Source: Phaeoceros laevis (taxonomy: Eukaryota > Anthocerotophyta > Anthocerotopsida > Notothyladales). From it: a stretch of 64,000 nucleotides of DNA. Of the stretch, positions 48,218 to 60,325 are shown piece by piece. Positions within the stretch are counted from its first letter, which is position 1, and every line of letters starts with the position of its first letter. The notes under the pieces are model-generated. The model saw nothing but the letters and a program-made list of their open reading frames with translations, was not told the origin of the DNA and ran no database searches. The stretch covers positions 28,611-92,610 of the forward strand of contig JBNGIQ010009367.1 in the NCBI GenBank assembly GCA_049999765.1, read 5' to 3'. The position numbers were made by a program, and so were the translations under genes.

Positions 48218-49489
48218 ATGACGCTTTTCCACTTCTTCAACTGCGCTGCCCTTACCTTCGGCCCGCATGCCGTCTACTACAAGGCCACGCCGCTGTGAGA
48301 TTCCACAGTCTTTTGTTTCCTTTCCAACTTATTTTGATGTTGTGCTGTCCTACGGCGGGATTGTGTTGGTCCGTCAAGAGCTCCGAGTCTAATGAGTGCC
48401 GCCGGCTGTGGTTCCTGCTACTGAATCTGGTTGGACACTGTTTGCTTGCAGGTCAGAGTTGGATACCGTCGGAATATGCACCAAGACAGCCATTGTGTGC
48501 TTAGGGACTACGCTGATCAAGGTTGGAGTTCGATCTGAAGTTTGAGATCTCGCAGATTGAGGAATTTGTGTCGAGGAATTTTCTCTGAGGCTCCTCGTTT
48601 GCTGTTGCAGCTGGTGTGTATTGCAACCTTTCTGCAGATCTCGGAGACCGACAGTTTCGAACCATACCAGGTTTGTCCTGCCCTTGGTTGCATTTTGTGC
48701 CTGTGGCTTGCATCCTCGGTGGTACTTACCACCGTTTTTTCGACATAAACTATGTTACAGGAGTTTCTCAAGGCTTTGATAGGGCTCTTGGATGTGGCTG
48801 GGCTCTACTTCGCTCTCACCCAGCTCACCTGCAGGGGAATCAACAAGAGCGACAAGTTCCAAGCAGTTGGTCTTGGTGAGTGTCGGAATCAACATGAGCA
48901 CGCCAACTGCATTGGCTAGAAGTCTTCTCAATTTTGTTATCAGAGAGTACTCATGATGCTCCTGGCTGTGATCACAGGATGGGCGTTTGCGGATTCTTTG
49001 CTGCACAGGCTTGCACCCTTGTGGGTAGGGGCAAGAGGCATGGAATTTACCTGGGACCATTTGTTGCAGGGCGTTGAAGCGAATGCTGGCTTGGTAGGTA
49101 TCCTCAGCACTCCGTTATGTTCAGGTGTTCAGGGTTGGTTCACAGAACATTGAAGGATATCCGCCGGTTGCAGATCTTTACTGTCTCGCTCGCGGCTCTT
49201 GAGTACCTAATTGCTCTACGCAAGAGGAAGCCACCGACGCTTGTGCCCTTCATCTACCTATGCGCCGGTATTCTGGCAACAATGCCGACCATCACGAGGT
49301 TGCTATTCTGCAAACGTTGGCCTTTGTTTCAACATGTCCCATGTGGGTGGCTAACAGTACATGCGTTATGTTTACAGTTATCTGCGACGGGGGCTACTAT
49401 GGGATATGTCACATGTAATTGGATTCGAAGTTGCTGCTTCGGTCGTCATGGCCTTTATTACATGGAGATTAGTTGTCGCGTGTCAATGA
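48218..49489 (+). CDS. TMEM147: TMEM147 homologue (ER translocon/BOS complex subunit)
   Basis: Seven exons: 48218-48294, 48452-48521, 48611-48670, 48761-48875, 48978-49097, 49133-49298, 49378-49489. They give 239 residues (human 224). The start MTLFHFFNCAALTFGPHAVY and the central APLWVGARGMEFTWDHLLQ are characteristic. Spacing of about seven hydrophobic segments and the GWAFADSLLHR block also match. In animals TMEM147 is a seven-span ER protein of the BOS complex (with Nicalin and NOMO) that assists multipass membrane protein insertion at the Sec61 translocon; conservation of that role in plants is inferred. The exon 5/6 junction was selected by phase. The gene is head-to-head with PAGM and tail-to-tail with Ran. 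Confidence 0.92.
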
Positions 49490-49983
49490 CACGCCAAACG
49501 AGAGAACATTTTTGCAAATAGACTATTTGACCAAGTAGCAAAGAACAGCAACTCGCACTCACGCAAAACGATCACTACCTTCGATCGCAGCAATGGCCTG
49601 TACACTGTGACATTAACAGCTCATACAATGGTTCCAAACATTGAAGATTCTTGGCAGCTACAAAGAGTAGAATTAGCACACCCGAATAGAAGGAAACTAG
49701 GGCACCCGAGTTTGATAATCTCCTATAGTATGTTCTTACAAACAAACCCAGCTGCGTGGCATGGCTCACATATATGTCCACTTCATGTACCGATTACCTG
49801 ACAAGTGTCACTAGCTACCAATCTGCATGCGACTCTCGCTAAAGACAAACGTCGCTTTACTGGAGCCTGCACCAATCCTAGCCTCCAGCATCATTACCAC
49901 AGCTCCCGGGACGAAGGCCCTGGCCTGGGTTCAGCTATGTCAGGCCAACATTTGAAAGACTCTGCTAGCTTCTGGACTGTTGC
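49490..49983. other. convergent 3' region of TMEM147 and Ran
   Basis: 494 bp between two stop codons, AT-rich, holding both 3'UTRs. No gene was seen. Confidence 0.6.
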
Positions 49984-51784
<1,801 letters not shown>

Positions 51785-52621
51785 GGCTTTGCGTACGCGC
51801 AGAGCTTGCCGACGAGCGGCGAAGGGGGCAGAGACGAGAGTGGCGCTGAGGATGTGAGCTTAGGGATCAGGACTACAACTGTGACTCTTAAAACCCCAGA
51901 AGAAAGAGACGATGAAGGACCTGGACCCTCGGAACGGTGGAAACCATTTTCTGTTCCCGGGTTTTTTGAACCACCCAAAGGATAGCGCTTTCACACTGTG
52001 CAAACGACAAGATATTTTGGTGAGCCCAAAATGCATTCAGGTGACGTGGGGCTGCGGTGTAGCCGAGTTCTGGGGTTAGAGTACGTAGCGTTCAAGGTTC
52101 TACAGAAGTATCTACACCAATGACTCTTGATGTATAGTTTCTGAATCTTGCAACCACGTGGTTCAAGGTTCAAAGTTTTTGGATGAAGCGCATCGAGCTC
52201 TATCCCAATGATGTAGAGAAGTGTGTACTTTAAAGTTGTGGCGTAATTTGGCAAGGGCATGACAATTTGGGCTATGACGGGTCTCTATTATAAGGATGGA
52301 AGCAGACGGTCTAGGTGTAACGGATCAGGTTATGTGGGAACGAGGGTCTAGGGACTGTTAGGGCCCGCCGTTCCGTTGGGGCCGCTGTCGCTATGAGGAC
52401 CGCGCATCAAACTGTGTTTTTCATCTTGGTTTTCCAGCTAAGCTTGAGAGCTTCGCGCAATGGAGTGTTTTCCACGCTTGGTAACCATGCGGTGATTGGC
52501 ACGGGACGTGCGGACGACGGAGGGTTGGGGTAATTCCGTATCTACTGGTGAAAGTGATTCTTTTGTGCGTCATAACTTTCTTTTTGGAAATAAATATCTT
52601 TGGCCTCACTGACACATGTGC
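51785..52621. other. Ran promoter region and spacer
   Basis: Upstream of Ran. A 209-codon plus frame (51356-51985) runs antisense through the Ran first intron and is not supported. No other gene was seen. Confidence 0.5.
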
Positions 52622-52695
52622 GCTCTGATAGCTCAGTTGGTTAGAGCACCCGTTTAGTAAGCGGGAGGTCCTGAGTTCAACTCTCAGTTAGAGCA
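52622..52695 (+). tRNA. tRNA-Thr (anticodon AGT)
   Basis: A 74-nt cloverleaf folds fully. Acceptor stem GCTCTGA/TTAGAGC (52622-52628 with 52688-52694; one G-U), D stem GCTC/GAGC, anticodon stem CCCGT/GCGGG with loop TTAGTAA (anticodon AGT at 52656-52658), 5-nt variable loop, T stem CTGAG/CTCAG with loop TTCAACT, discriminator A. Intronless and not CCA-encoded, as expected for a nuclear gene. Confidence 0.95.
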
Positions 52696-52713
52696 ATATC
52701 CTTAAGTCGCATG

Positions 52714-52720
52714 TTTTTTT
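52714..52720 (+). terminator. Pol III oligo-T terminator of tRNA-Thr
   Basis: A run of seven Ts starts 18 nt after the tRNA 3' end. Confidence 0.75.
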
Positions 52721-52924
52721 GTCACTGGCAGGAACCCTGATGTCTTGACGAGTCGTCGAGAAGTAACATGACCACGCTTACCACTCTCCGGTTGGAGTGG
52801 TCAATGTTGGCCTTTTGTATACCGGTCTTACAGTATGTTCGTTTGAGAGTGACGAAGGCACTTGAATTTGGGAGCTGGAGCACATAGCAAGGCAATTCCT
52901 AGGGAGTTTGGCAGCTGGCCAAGG

Positions 52925-53437
52925 ATGGAGACCAGCCTGAGGGTGGACTCCACCAGGCGCTCCCTTTCCCTGTACTTCACGGAGCGGTTTGTGCACCCCC
53001 CCAGCAATACGGCGGTACGAGCGTCAGGCCTGCTCAACACCAAGGATGGCACTGTGGCTGGGGAGGTGGTGGTGCGGAAGCGCTTCGCACCTAAGCTCCT
53101 GGATGCCCTGGACGTTTCCCTGCGCTACGGAACCGACGCGTGGGAGCCGCTCCGCTACTCGCTTTCGGCCAAGAAGACGTGGCCGCTCACAGAGGATGAG
53201 CTTCTCAGCGTGGACCTCAAGGGCCGGGTGAGCTTCGGCCACAGCCGCAAGGAGGTGAGCGGCCGCTCTAGCATCGAGCTGAGCAGGAAGATTTACTACT
53301 TCACGGAGGGCCAAGACCTCAAGATGATGCTTGGTTACGATATGCTCAACAAGAAGGCATATGCCAAGCTGAGGGAGAACAACTGGACCTTCAACACGGA
53401 TTTCCGTGGCAATTGGATGTTACTCTACGACCTGTGA
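52925..53437 (+). CDS. OEP21: OEP21, chloroplast outer envelope anion channel
   Basis: An intronless frame of 170 residues from the METSLRVDS start; the open frame continues upstream without another ATG. It resembles pea OEP21 (177 residues) from METSLR at the start to the C-terminal LRENNWTFN and the terminal YDL. The body alternates polar and hydrophobic residues (VSLRYGTDAWEPLRYSLSAK and similar), as for a beta-barrel with no signal peptide. OEP21 forms a rectifying anion/phosphorylated-metabolite pore in the plastid outer envelope, gated by ATP and triose phosphates. It starts 230 bp after the tRNA-Thr gene. The coding region is GC-rich relative to its flanks. Confidence 0.9.
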   Translation: METSLRVDSTRRSLSLYFTERFVHPPSNTAVRASGLLNTKDGTVAGEVVVRKRFAPKLLDALDVSLRYGTDAWEPLRYSLSAKKTWPLTEDELLSVDLKGRVSFGHSRKEVSGRSSIELSRKIYYFTEGQDLKMMLGYDMLNKKAYAKLRENNWTFNTDFRGNWMLLYDL

Positions 53438-54358
53438 CGCTCTTCACCGGTTTCTTCTCATAGGTGGAAAGAGGTAGTGTAGCTGCAACAAGAGCAGCTT
53501 GTGCGACTTCTGGATCGGAATTGCTGGAGGTGCATTCCGGTAACTGCTGCCGAGTTCCTCATGCTTCCGGAAACAATTTTGCCAACTCTCATCTTGCTTC
53601 TGTTAAATGCCTTTATGGATCACATGGGAATCGTTTACAGACTGCGGAATTGTCCTCAAGTCTACTGCCCAGCCTTTAGTGGCTAGGTTTAGGTCCATTG
53701 ACACTGTTCTTGACGGCAGACTCAGCATATTCTGATGCCTTCCATTTGAGTTCTTTGCGGTCTAGTTGTACATCCATCTAGTTCGTCAATCAATGCACCC
53801 ACTCCATGCGGGTGTGACCATTCCGAGGTACTGTGTCTATCACACTGTTACATACTCCTCACTCAAGCTATATCTGTACTAGGTTTTGGCAAGGAGTGAG
53901 GCATTCATTTGACAACTAGAGAGCCTTCTTGTGAAGGCAGTTACAACGTGTCCTCCGGGTCTGTTTCTGTTTGGGAGCATGCAGACACAAGTCAAATATG
54001 GCCAGGATGAATGCCTAGGTGTGGATAGGCTGGAAGCCGTAACTTCGATCTTCTCGGCCCATTGACAACAGGGCTGCCTTTTTCTGTAGGCTTTGCTGCC
54101 CCTTCCAGATGGATTCAGGGTTTAGGGTTTAGCTCCTCTCCAGCTGTGGCAATTGACACCAGCATGGATCTGTACGTCGGTGAGTATGTCCATCTCTGTG
54201 CGAAGAGTAAACCCCTAGTTCAGGCTAAACGAGTCCACGCTTTACCTCACCCAGTATGAGTTTGAGTCGGGCATATTACTGGGTAACTGGGTAGCAATGT
54301 CTGGTGGGAGCTCTTAGAAAGTGATGGCCTTGAAGATGCACTTAAATAGTTTCACAGG
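53438..54358. other. OEP21 downstream region
   Basis: No gene was seen. A (TTTAGGG)-like pair (GGGTTTAGGGTTTA) sits at 54118-54131. Confidence 0.5.
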
Positions 54359-55070
54359 TTGCCACAAACTGTTTCCTCTCGGAAAGCTGTATTTCTGGAT
54401 ACTCTTTATCCTCGGCAAGCACAGGATCCGGAGGCTCTCAGAATGTACGAGTGGATGCAAGAGGAGGAAGGTGAGCACCCGAACGCTTATGCCATCGTTA
54501 GCCTGCTGAAGGCTTGGGGTAGCACAGGCAACTTGGTGGAGGCCAAGCATGTTCATGTCAAAGCCGTCAAGTGCAGGTGTGCAAAAGATTGTTGACATCT
54601 ATGGAAAATGTGAGAGCATTGTAGATGCACAGAGTATGTTTGAGGGGATGTCCATGGGTCCTGTAGAATCTTAGACTGCCATGCTTGCGGCTTGTGTTCT
54701 ACATGGCCAAGCAAAGAACGCTTTGCAGCTCTATGAACAAATGCAAGAGTCCTGAGGGAGTGAGTTCAAATGGTGGACGTTGGTTAATTATGACCTGGAC
54801 GGTTTTGTTGCTGGCACCCTGATTAGTATGTATGGAAAGTGCGGGTGCATTATGTGTTTGATGGAATATCTGAACAGGGGATATGGTGTTGTGGGATTCC
54901 CATGCTTGCAGTGTATGTCCAGCAGGACAGCCAGTGAAGGCTCTGCAGCTGTATGCAGAGATGCTGGAGGAAGGAATTACTGCAGAGGACTGGACCTTTG
55001 TCCAACTCGCCACATTGGAAGAGGTCAAGGTTTTCTGTTGCCCAGCCATAGCAGCCCACTATGTGTTGAA
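54359..55070 (+). pseudogene. pentatricopeptide repeat (PPR) gene relic
   Basis: PPR motifs of the plant PCMP type are readable but broken. Frame one gives PEALRMYEWMQEEEGEHPNA, then YAIVSLLKAWGSTGNLVEAK. After a frame change comes IVDIYGKCESIVDAQSMFEG, then a TAG where a Trp codon is expected before TAMLAACVLHGQAKNALQLY. Later fragments in other frames read LISMYGKCGC and GQPVKALQLYAEMLEEGI. At least two stops and three frame changes rule out a working protein. Intact relatives bind organellar RNA; this copy is a fossil. Confidence 0.85.
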
Positions 55071-55310
55071 GCTTTATCTGTTCCCTTTTAACTTTTCAAC
55101 TTTTCCCTGTATCTAGTTGCGACTAATTAACATAGGGGATCAGTGCGACTAATTCAAGAGTGGCTTAGTCATCACACAGGCAATCTCGGGCTCTCCCAAT
55201 TCTTTTTTCATTTGGACTACACTCTGAAATGTTTAACTGGATTGACCAGTACTTTACTTCCATGGGACACTCTGTATGATATCTATCCTTGGAGGGAAGG
55301 AGGTCAGGCA

Positions 55311-57331
55311 TTAGTGTAGAACTTCTAGGGACTGCTCCAAAGGGATGCTTTGGTACAAGAGCTGGTGGATGTGGTGCTTCATGGTAGAAGAAGGGTCGGA
55401 CCATCCGTCCTTGTCAACGTACAGGTAGTATGATATTTTGGCATTGTCAAGGTATATCTTTGTGCAGGGCAGAGGTGCAGCCTTGGGGCGAAGAGCAGCT
55501 AGCACCAGTTCTTGCATGGTGGAATTCACAATGCCTCGGAGATGCGCAATCGCCTCCTCCTCCGTACTGCCTGGATGGTCCCTGAGGTGAACGAGTACGG
55601 CAGTCACTTCCTCAGGACCTCCTCTCCAAGGGCAGAGTTAAGTAAACGTGGGACATACATGTTGCACACTGCTCAGACATGGACATGGAAAGGTCTCGAA
55701 GTTGCAAGGACTGGCCAGGATGATTACTTGGTAAGATCTGGTGTCGTTCAAGAGTCTGAGCACAAGGCCGGCCTTGACACCCAAGCTGTGTATCTCGCCT
55801 TGCAAGACCTCGTCGCTCATCTTGTTGTTGGGTACCAGCAAGGCTTGGGATAAGGCCACCGGCAGGAGGCCACTGCAGCCTGTGCCTATGCGGACGAAGT
55901 CATCCCATGAAGGGATCATGTCCTTGAGCACCCACCCTACCCGGATGACGCAACATTGAAAATAATTTTGGCACTGCAAGCACAAGCGATGACTTGTGTG
56001 TTAAAGGACTGATCAGCGTACTGGTTGCGTGCATATGGTACGATTCTTGGGAGCGTTTCCTGAAGACACATGGTCATGCCACTAGTGACGCACCTCTTGG
56101 ATGATGTATTTGCTCACGTCTCGGCCTTGGACCAGAGACGCTTGGGAGGCTAAGCGGTTGATGGTGTCGAAAGCACCCATAAACACGATCCGCTGCCGTT
56201 CGTTGCGGTAGTCAATCAGCGATGGATCCCACCTGGAGACATGTCCACAGCACGGAGCCTTCAGAGACTCTGACCATCAATCACCACAAGCTTACACACT
56301 GGATCTTCAACATTTGTCAAGATTGCTGAAAACGAGCCCGAGTCTGACCTTTGCAAAGCAGACTCTGACCATCAATCACCACAAGCTTACACACTGGATC
56401 TTCAACCCTGGAATTCTTCCACCAGGCGCTTGAGGTACTGCAGCATCGTGGGGTCGCCGGTGTGCATAAAAACACAGGCGGTGGAGGCCGGCGACGACAG
56501 CATGTGCCCTGTCGGCGCCGCCAGTTTCACAATTCGGGACCAGTCCAAGCCCGCCAGCCCTTCCAAACCCTCCAGCGACGCCAGCAACGTGCTGGGCTCC
56601 GACATGAGCCGCTCCACGGGGATCTGCTTCAACTTGCGCTCCCGCTCGGCGACGATGGTGGCCATCGCCGGGGAGTCGTACGGCAGGTCCACTATTCCCA
56701 GCAGTTTTGCACGCTGCATCATCGCGGAGAACACAACCTCGAAGCCCACAGTTCTGTGTATGTCCTTAGACTGTCGACCCCCCTCCGGATCCTCTATGCC
56801 CACTTTATGCAGGTGCTTGCTGATGAAGTTGCAGCCCTGCTTGACGGCGTGAGGAGCGATCGACCAGGTGGTGAGCGCCACCACGCACGACAACGTGCAC
56901 GCGAGTCGATCGAACAGATTGAACATCTCCGGGATTCCAGCCCAGGATCCGTCCGGCAATTGGTTGCGCTGAACCCAGTCCAGGGCGGCCGGGAACTGCG
57001 GCTGTCCCGACCCGTCCACCGCCGGCATCGTAGCCACCCAACCTGCGTCGTAAGGACTGCTGGAGATGGCACAGTCGCCCATAGATTGCAACATGTTCCT
57101 CACGGTCATCACCAGCTCCTCAATCTCGACCGCCACCTCACCCGCACTGTCATGAACATTCGGGTCATCCTCATCCAAGCTTCTGCTACTCACCACTTCT
57201 CCAGTCGTCGTCGTCGTCGTCGCAGAGGCAATGAGGCTTTCCCAGGCTGAGCTTGGAATTCCTGGAACAACAGCAACGGGCAGTTGCTGATGCGCACACG
57301 ATTCCGACCAGCCCTGGCTGCTGCTGGCCAT
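55311..57331 (-). pseudogene. diterpene synthase (CPS/KS type), internally deleted
   Basis: The first exon (56407-57331) encodes 308 residues with N-terminal gamma/beta-domain blocks: SPYDAGWVA, QLPDGSW, and LDWSRIVKLAAPTGHMLSSP followed by ASTACVFMHTGD. Only 175 bp later the next readable exon (56094-56232) is already late alpha domain (WDPSLIDYRNERQRIVFMGA, then QGRDVSKYIIQE). It is followed by 55728-55936 (IPSWDDFVRIGTGCSGLL, with the NSE/DTE-like LLNDTRSYQ) and the C-terminus at 55311-55623 (HLRDHPGSTEEEA, KDGWSD). The roughly 350 residues normally between, with the class II DxDD and class I DDxxD motifs, are absent, and the junction is out of phase. It cannot make an active cyclase unless sequence is misassembled. 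Confidence 0.85.
56265..56406 (-). repeat. 47-bp perfect direct repeat at the deletion junction of the diterpene synthase
   Basis: Identical 47-bp copies at 56265-56311 and 56360-56406. The second copy ends exactly where the first exon of the broken terpene synthase ends. Confidence 0.95.
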
Positions 57332-57886
57332 GGAAGGAGAAATCCGCTTTCATCTGTGCGGATTGAAGCAAGCGATCGCTCGCAAGGTGAGAAGGATTGC
57401 CCGATCCTTGTGGGGTGCAGGTGCTGCAGCGGGGCTCAAAATTCGCGAAGCAGAGGCTGCCATAGCTGTCGCTCGCTGCGGATTCAAATCGGATAGATAG
57501 GTCGACTCGATCCGGGGCGGCTGCTAGGAGTCCACCTTCGCTCGATTGGGGTGGATTTTGTGAAGCTTGCACTCCCAAGAAGCATATTCAATCGATTTGT
57601 CTAAGTGTGAAACGTATCGTCACAGCTTAGAAGCAACTTGCCTGCCTACACGACCACAACTGGGAAACTCTGTCTCTCCCGTTGGCCATGGCCGCTGTAC
57701 TAAGCCAAACGCGTAGGCAACCACCGCTGGCAGTACTAAACGTACCAATGCTGCACAGCTCATGTATAGCGTTCCCCAACTTCCAACCGACCGAGAAAAG
57801 AAACTGCTCACAACCTCAGCATCCATATATGGGTTGCAAGTTGCAACTATCTACATTTGTAACTCCACTGAATTGTAAGCAATCGC

Positions 57887-57916
57887 TAGCGGCTTCTAGC
57901 GGCTTCTAGCGGCTTC
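57887..57916 (+). repeat. 3 x 10-bp perfect tandem repeat
   Basis: TAGCGGCTTC is repeated three times without change. Confidence 0.95.
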
Positions 57917-58185
57917 TCTCACTACAATGGCTATGGTGGCTAGGGTTTTGGCTATAGTGGCCGGTCAGCGCTCTGTTGACCCAGCATAGCTTCCACTCTA
58001 CTTCTCCGCTGAGCCTGCAATGTGCTTGGATCGACGCGCATTGCTTCCACCTCCATGGCTATCTGTTTTTTATAGCTGGATTCGCGTGCATTGTTCGTGT
58101 TTTCTTGCTTTGCTCATCGTCCAAGCTGGCGTGCGGCAGCAGCTCGAATGCACTGCAGGTGTTGTCAGCAACAGCGCAGGAACAG

Positions 58186-58222
58186 CACCAGCTGCTTGGC
58201 TTCTGGCGCCAAGCAGCTGGTG
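58186..58222. repeat. perfect 14-bp inverted repeat (hairpin), 9-nt loop
   Basis: CACCAGCTGCTTGG (58186-58199) and its exact complement CCAAGCAGCTGGTG (58209-58222) can form a 14-bp stem. Confidence 0.9.
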
Positions 58223-58844
58223 ACCTCCGTAGGGCGGTCCACTGTACGCAAGGCAACACAGGGCTGCTTTCAGTTCTCCAGGCACAGTTTGCATTGGAGT
58301 CTCAATATCTCTTGATGAGGACATCAGGTCAATGACCAAATCAGGGACGTCTCTCGGCCAGGAACCCACCTAGCAGGACTTCCGCCTGCAGCATTTCAAG
58401 CAGCGGCTCAGACAGTGATTCAAGCACAGACAGCTCTTCTACCAACAGCAGCAGCACTACCACGGGTCACAGTGCAGCAAAGGAGATAGCGCGCTGGAGG
58501 GTGTAGCACACTGGAGGGTATTCTTCATTCACAGAGTTGGCAGTTCTCCCTGGAGATCGGCCTGCCAAAGCAGCTGAAGCGGCTTCTCCATCAACTGCTT
58601 CACATTTGGTTATCGGGACCCAGCACCACTGGCGGGGCAAACACCACTGGCCAGTTTAGCGATTGCTGGAGGTTTCCTGAGGAATACCATCGGCTGGAGA
58701 CAGTGCTTTCAGGTTTCCAGACTGCAACTACCTGCACCTCGTCATTCGGAACTAGGGAGCATAGGAACTGACGACCTGTCAGCTGTTCCAATTGCTCTAT
58801 CTTCCCTCCTTGCTTGCCCAGATCTGAAAGTTCTTTTTTCAAAC

Positions 58845-59414
58845 ATGCCTTCCCAAATTCGTCCCACTCATAGCGAAGACCCCCCTTCCTCCACTGACTC
58901 CCATGAACCCATTGCTCTCATGGCCATTGCTCATGACCCTGTCCACTGGTCCTTCCGTACTCCTCATGACTTTTCCGTCACCCTTGCTGTCATCCAGCCC
59001 CATTCCACACAACTGGCTAGAATTCTGGTCACTGGCCAGATGCCCTTCTCAGGCTTCGATCCTGGCTGGGCGGAGCTCCCTGTCTGCTATGGCCCCAATA
59101 ACATCTTCCCTCTATCAAGAGCTCTAGCTACGCTGCAATTCCTACGGATGTTGCACGTCACTGCATACCATGTCCTATACCATGCCTGGTCAACTCAGAC
59201 TCAGAATGAAGATCAGGCTACTTTTACCATTTGCTTTGCTGAATCCCCTCTGCTACACCAGCCATACCAAGACGACTTCTATCTTGAGCCAATCAGCCAT
59301 GTCTCTATAGGGCGGCATCTTTGGTCTCAGCTCCCATCTGAAGTCACCAGCAACAGGCCCCTTCTACCACTTCCCACTTCTCACCCCTGGGCTCCTAATG
59401 GATCACAGTTGTGA
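58845..59414 (+). CDS. unrecognised intronless ORF, 189 residues
   Basis: An ATG-initiated open frame with balanced, protein-like composition (for example FSVTLAVIQPHSTQLARILV, ALATLQFLRMLHVTAYHVLY) and no competing frame on the other strand. No family is recognised. It lies between repeats in a decayed region, so it could be an element-derived ORF. Confidence 0.35.
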   Translation: MPSQIRPTHSEDPPSSTDSHEPIALMAIAHDPVHWSFRTPHDFSVTLAVIQPHSTQLARILVTGQMPFSGFDPGWAELPVCYGPNNIFPLSRALATLQFLRMLHVTAYHVLYHAWSTQTQNEDQATFTICFAESPLLHQPYQDDFYLEPISHVSIGRHLWSQLPSEVTSNRPLLPLPTSHPWAPNGSQL

Positions 59415-59596
59415 TGTGTTTCTCATCGACCTCTCCAGGTGCGCCTCAAGAATTTTGCTATATGTTTTGCTATTTTCCGACTACTAGTACATCCTTCATT
59501 TACAGTCAGCTCATAGGTTTGATTTCTACACTCGTTTATGCAACAAATCTCTCTCTGTAACATACATTTTTTTTATTCTCTCGCGTCAGACCACCT

Positions 59597-59700
59597 GGTC
59601 CACGCTAACATATATTATTCTCTCGCGTGACACCATCCTATTGCACAAGGTCCACGCTAACATATATTATTCTCTCGCATGAGACCACCTTATTGCACAA
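59597..59700 (+). repeat. tandem repeat, 2 x 52 bp plus a partial copy
   Basis: Copies 59597-59648 and 59649-59700 (GGTCCACGCTAACATATATT and onward) differ at a few bases. A partial copy precedes them. Confidence 0.92.
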
Positions 59701-59922
59701 GGTCGCTGCCTTGCACTGTTCTCCCCCTCTTCCAAACGCCTGCTTGGTAGTGCGGCCTCTCCTCTCCATCTGCTCAGCCCTCCCAAAAACACAAAGGGCC
59801 TCTTACGCATTCTTCTCTTTCCTTCCTAACCATGGAAGGCTGCGCAGCAACCCTTCTGAGCGCACAAAAGTTTAAAAATTGAAGCTCCCTGGCCACCAGT
59901 CTTCTGACTTCCGGGAACACAA

Positions 59923-60086
59923 CAGTCTTTTAAATTGATGTCGACAGGCTAACTTTCAATACCGACCTTTCGGCTCATCATTTTAAAACTACCCCCAGCT
60001 GCTACAGTCTTTTAAATTGATGCCGACAGGCTAACTTTCAATACCGGCCTTTCGGCTCATCATTTTAATTTAAAACCTACCAGCTA
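59923..60086 (+). repeat. tandem repeat, 2 x 82 bp
   Basis: Copies start at 59923 and 60005 (CAGTCTTTTAAATTGATG) and are nearly identical for their first 65 bp. Confidence 0.92.
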
Positions 60087-60107
60087 CTACGTATTGCCTC
60101 GGCAACT

Positions 60108-60178
60108 TCAGAACTTGAATACGTTCCCCAAACTCAGCACGGCTTTGCGCCTAGCTAAATTGCGTGCCTCCAGTTCCC
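60108..60178 (-). pseudogene. duplicate last exon of the RNase H gene
   Basis: On the minus strand this segment reads LEARNLARRKAVLSLGNVFKF then a stop after a possible acceptor (GACAG). The annotated last exon 160 bp upstream reads KEAHKLARRG, with the end ERVFKF. Both keep the same stop and the surrounding non-coding similarity. It could be an alternative last exon or a dead copy. Confidence 0.7.
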
Positions 60179-60325
60179 TGTCTAGATCTACTTGCTTGAT
60201 AACCTTCAAACCATCTATCCTGGACATATCGCTAAACTGATTAACGTATTCTTTCAAGCCCTCACTATCTGCATACATACAAACCGTTTAACTACGTCAG
60301 CTCTTACGCGCTACTTCTCTCAACC

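Larger units (their letters stand above)
57332..58844. other. 1.5 kb without a recognised gene
   Basis: Overlapping open frames on both strands show no family similarity. It contains a 10-bp triplicate repeat and a perfect hairpin, listed separately. Confidence 0.45.

Noticed and set aside
57976-58369. overlapping ORFs on both strands upstream of the terpene synthase relic
   Set aside because: Both strands are open in the same place, which indicates composition bias rather than coding; no family matches.
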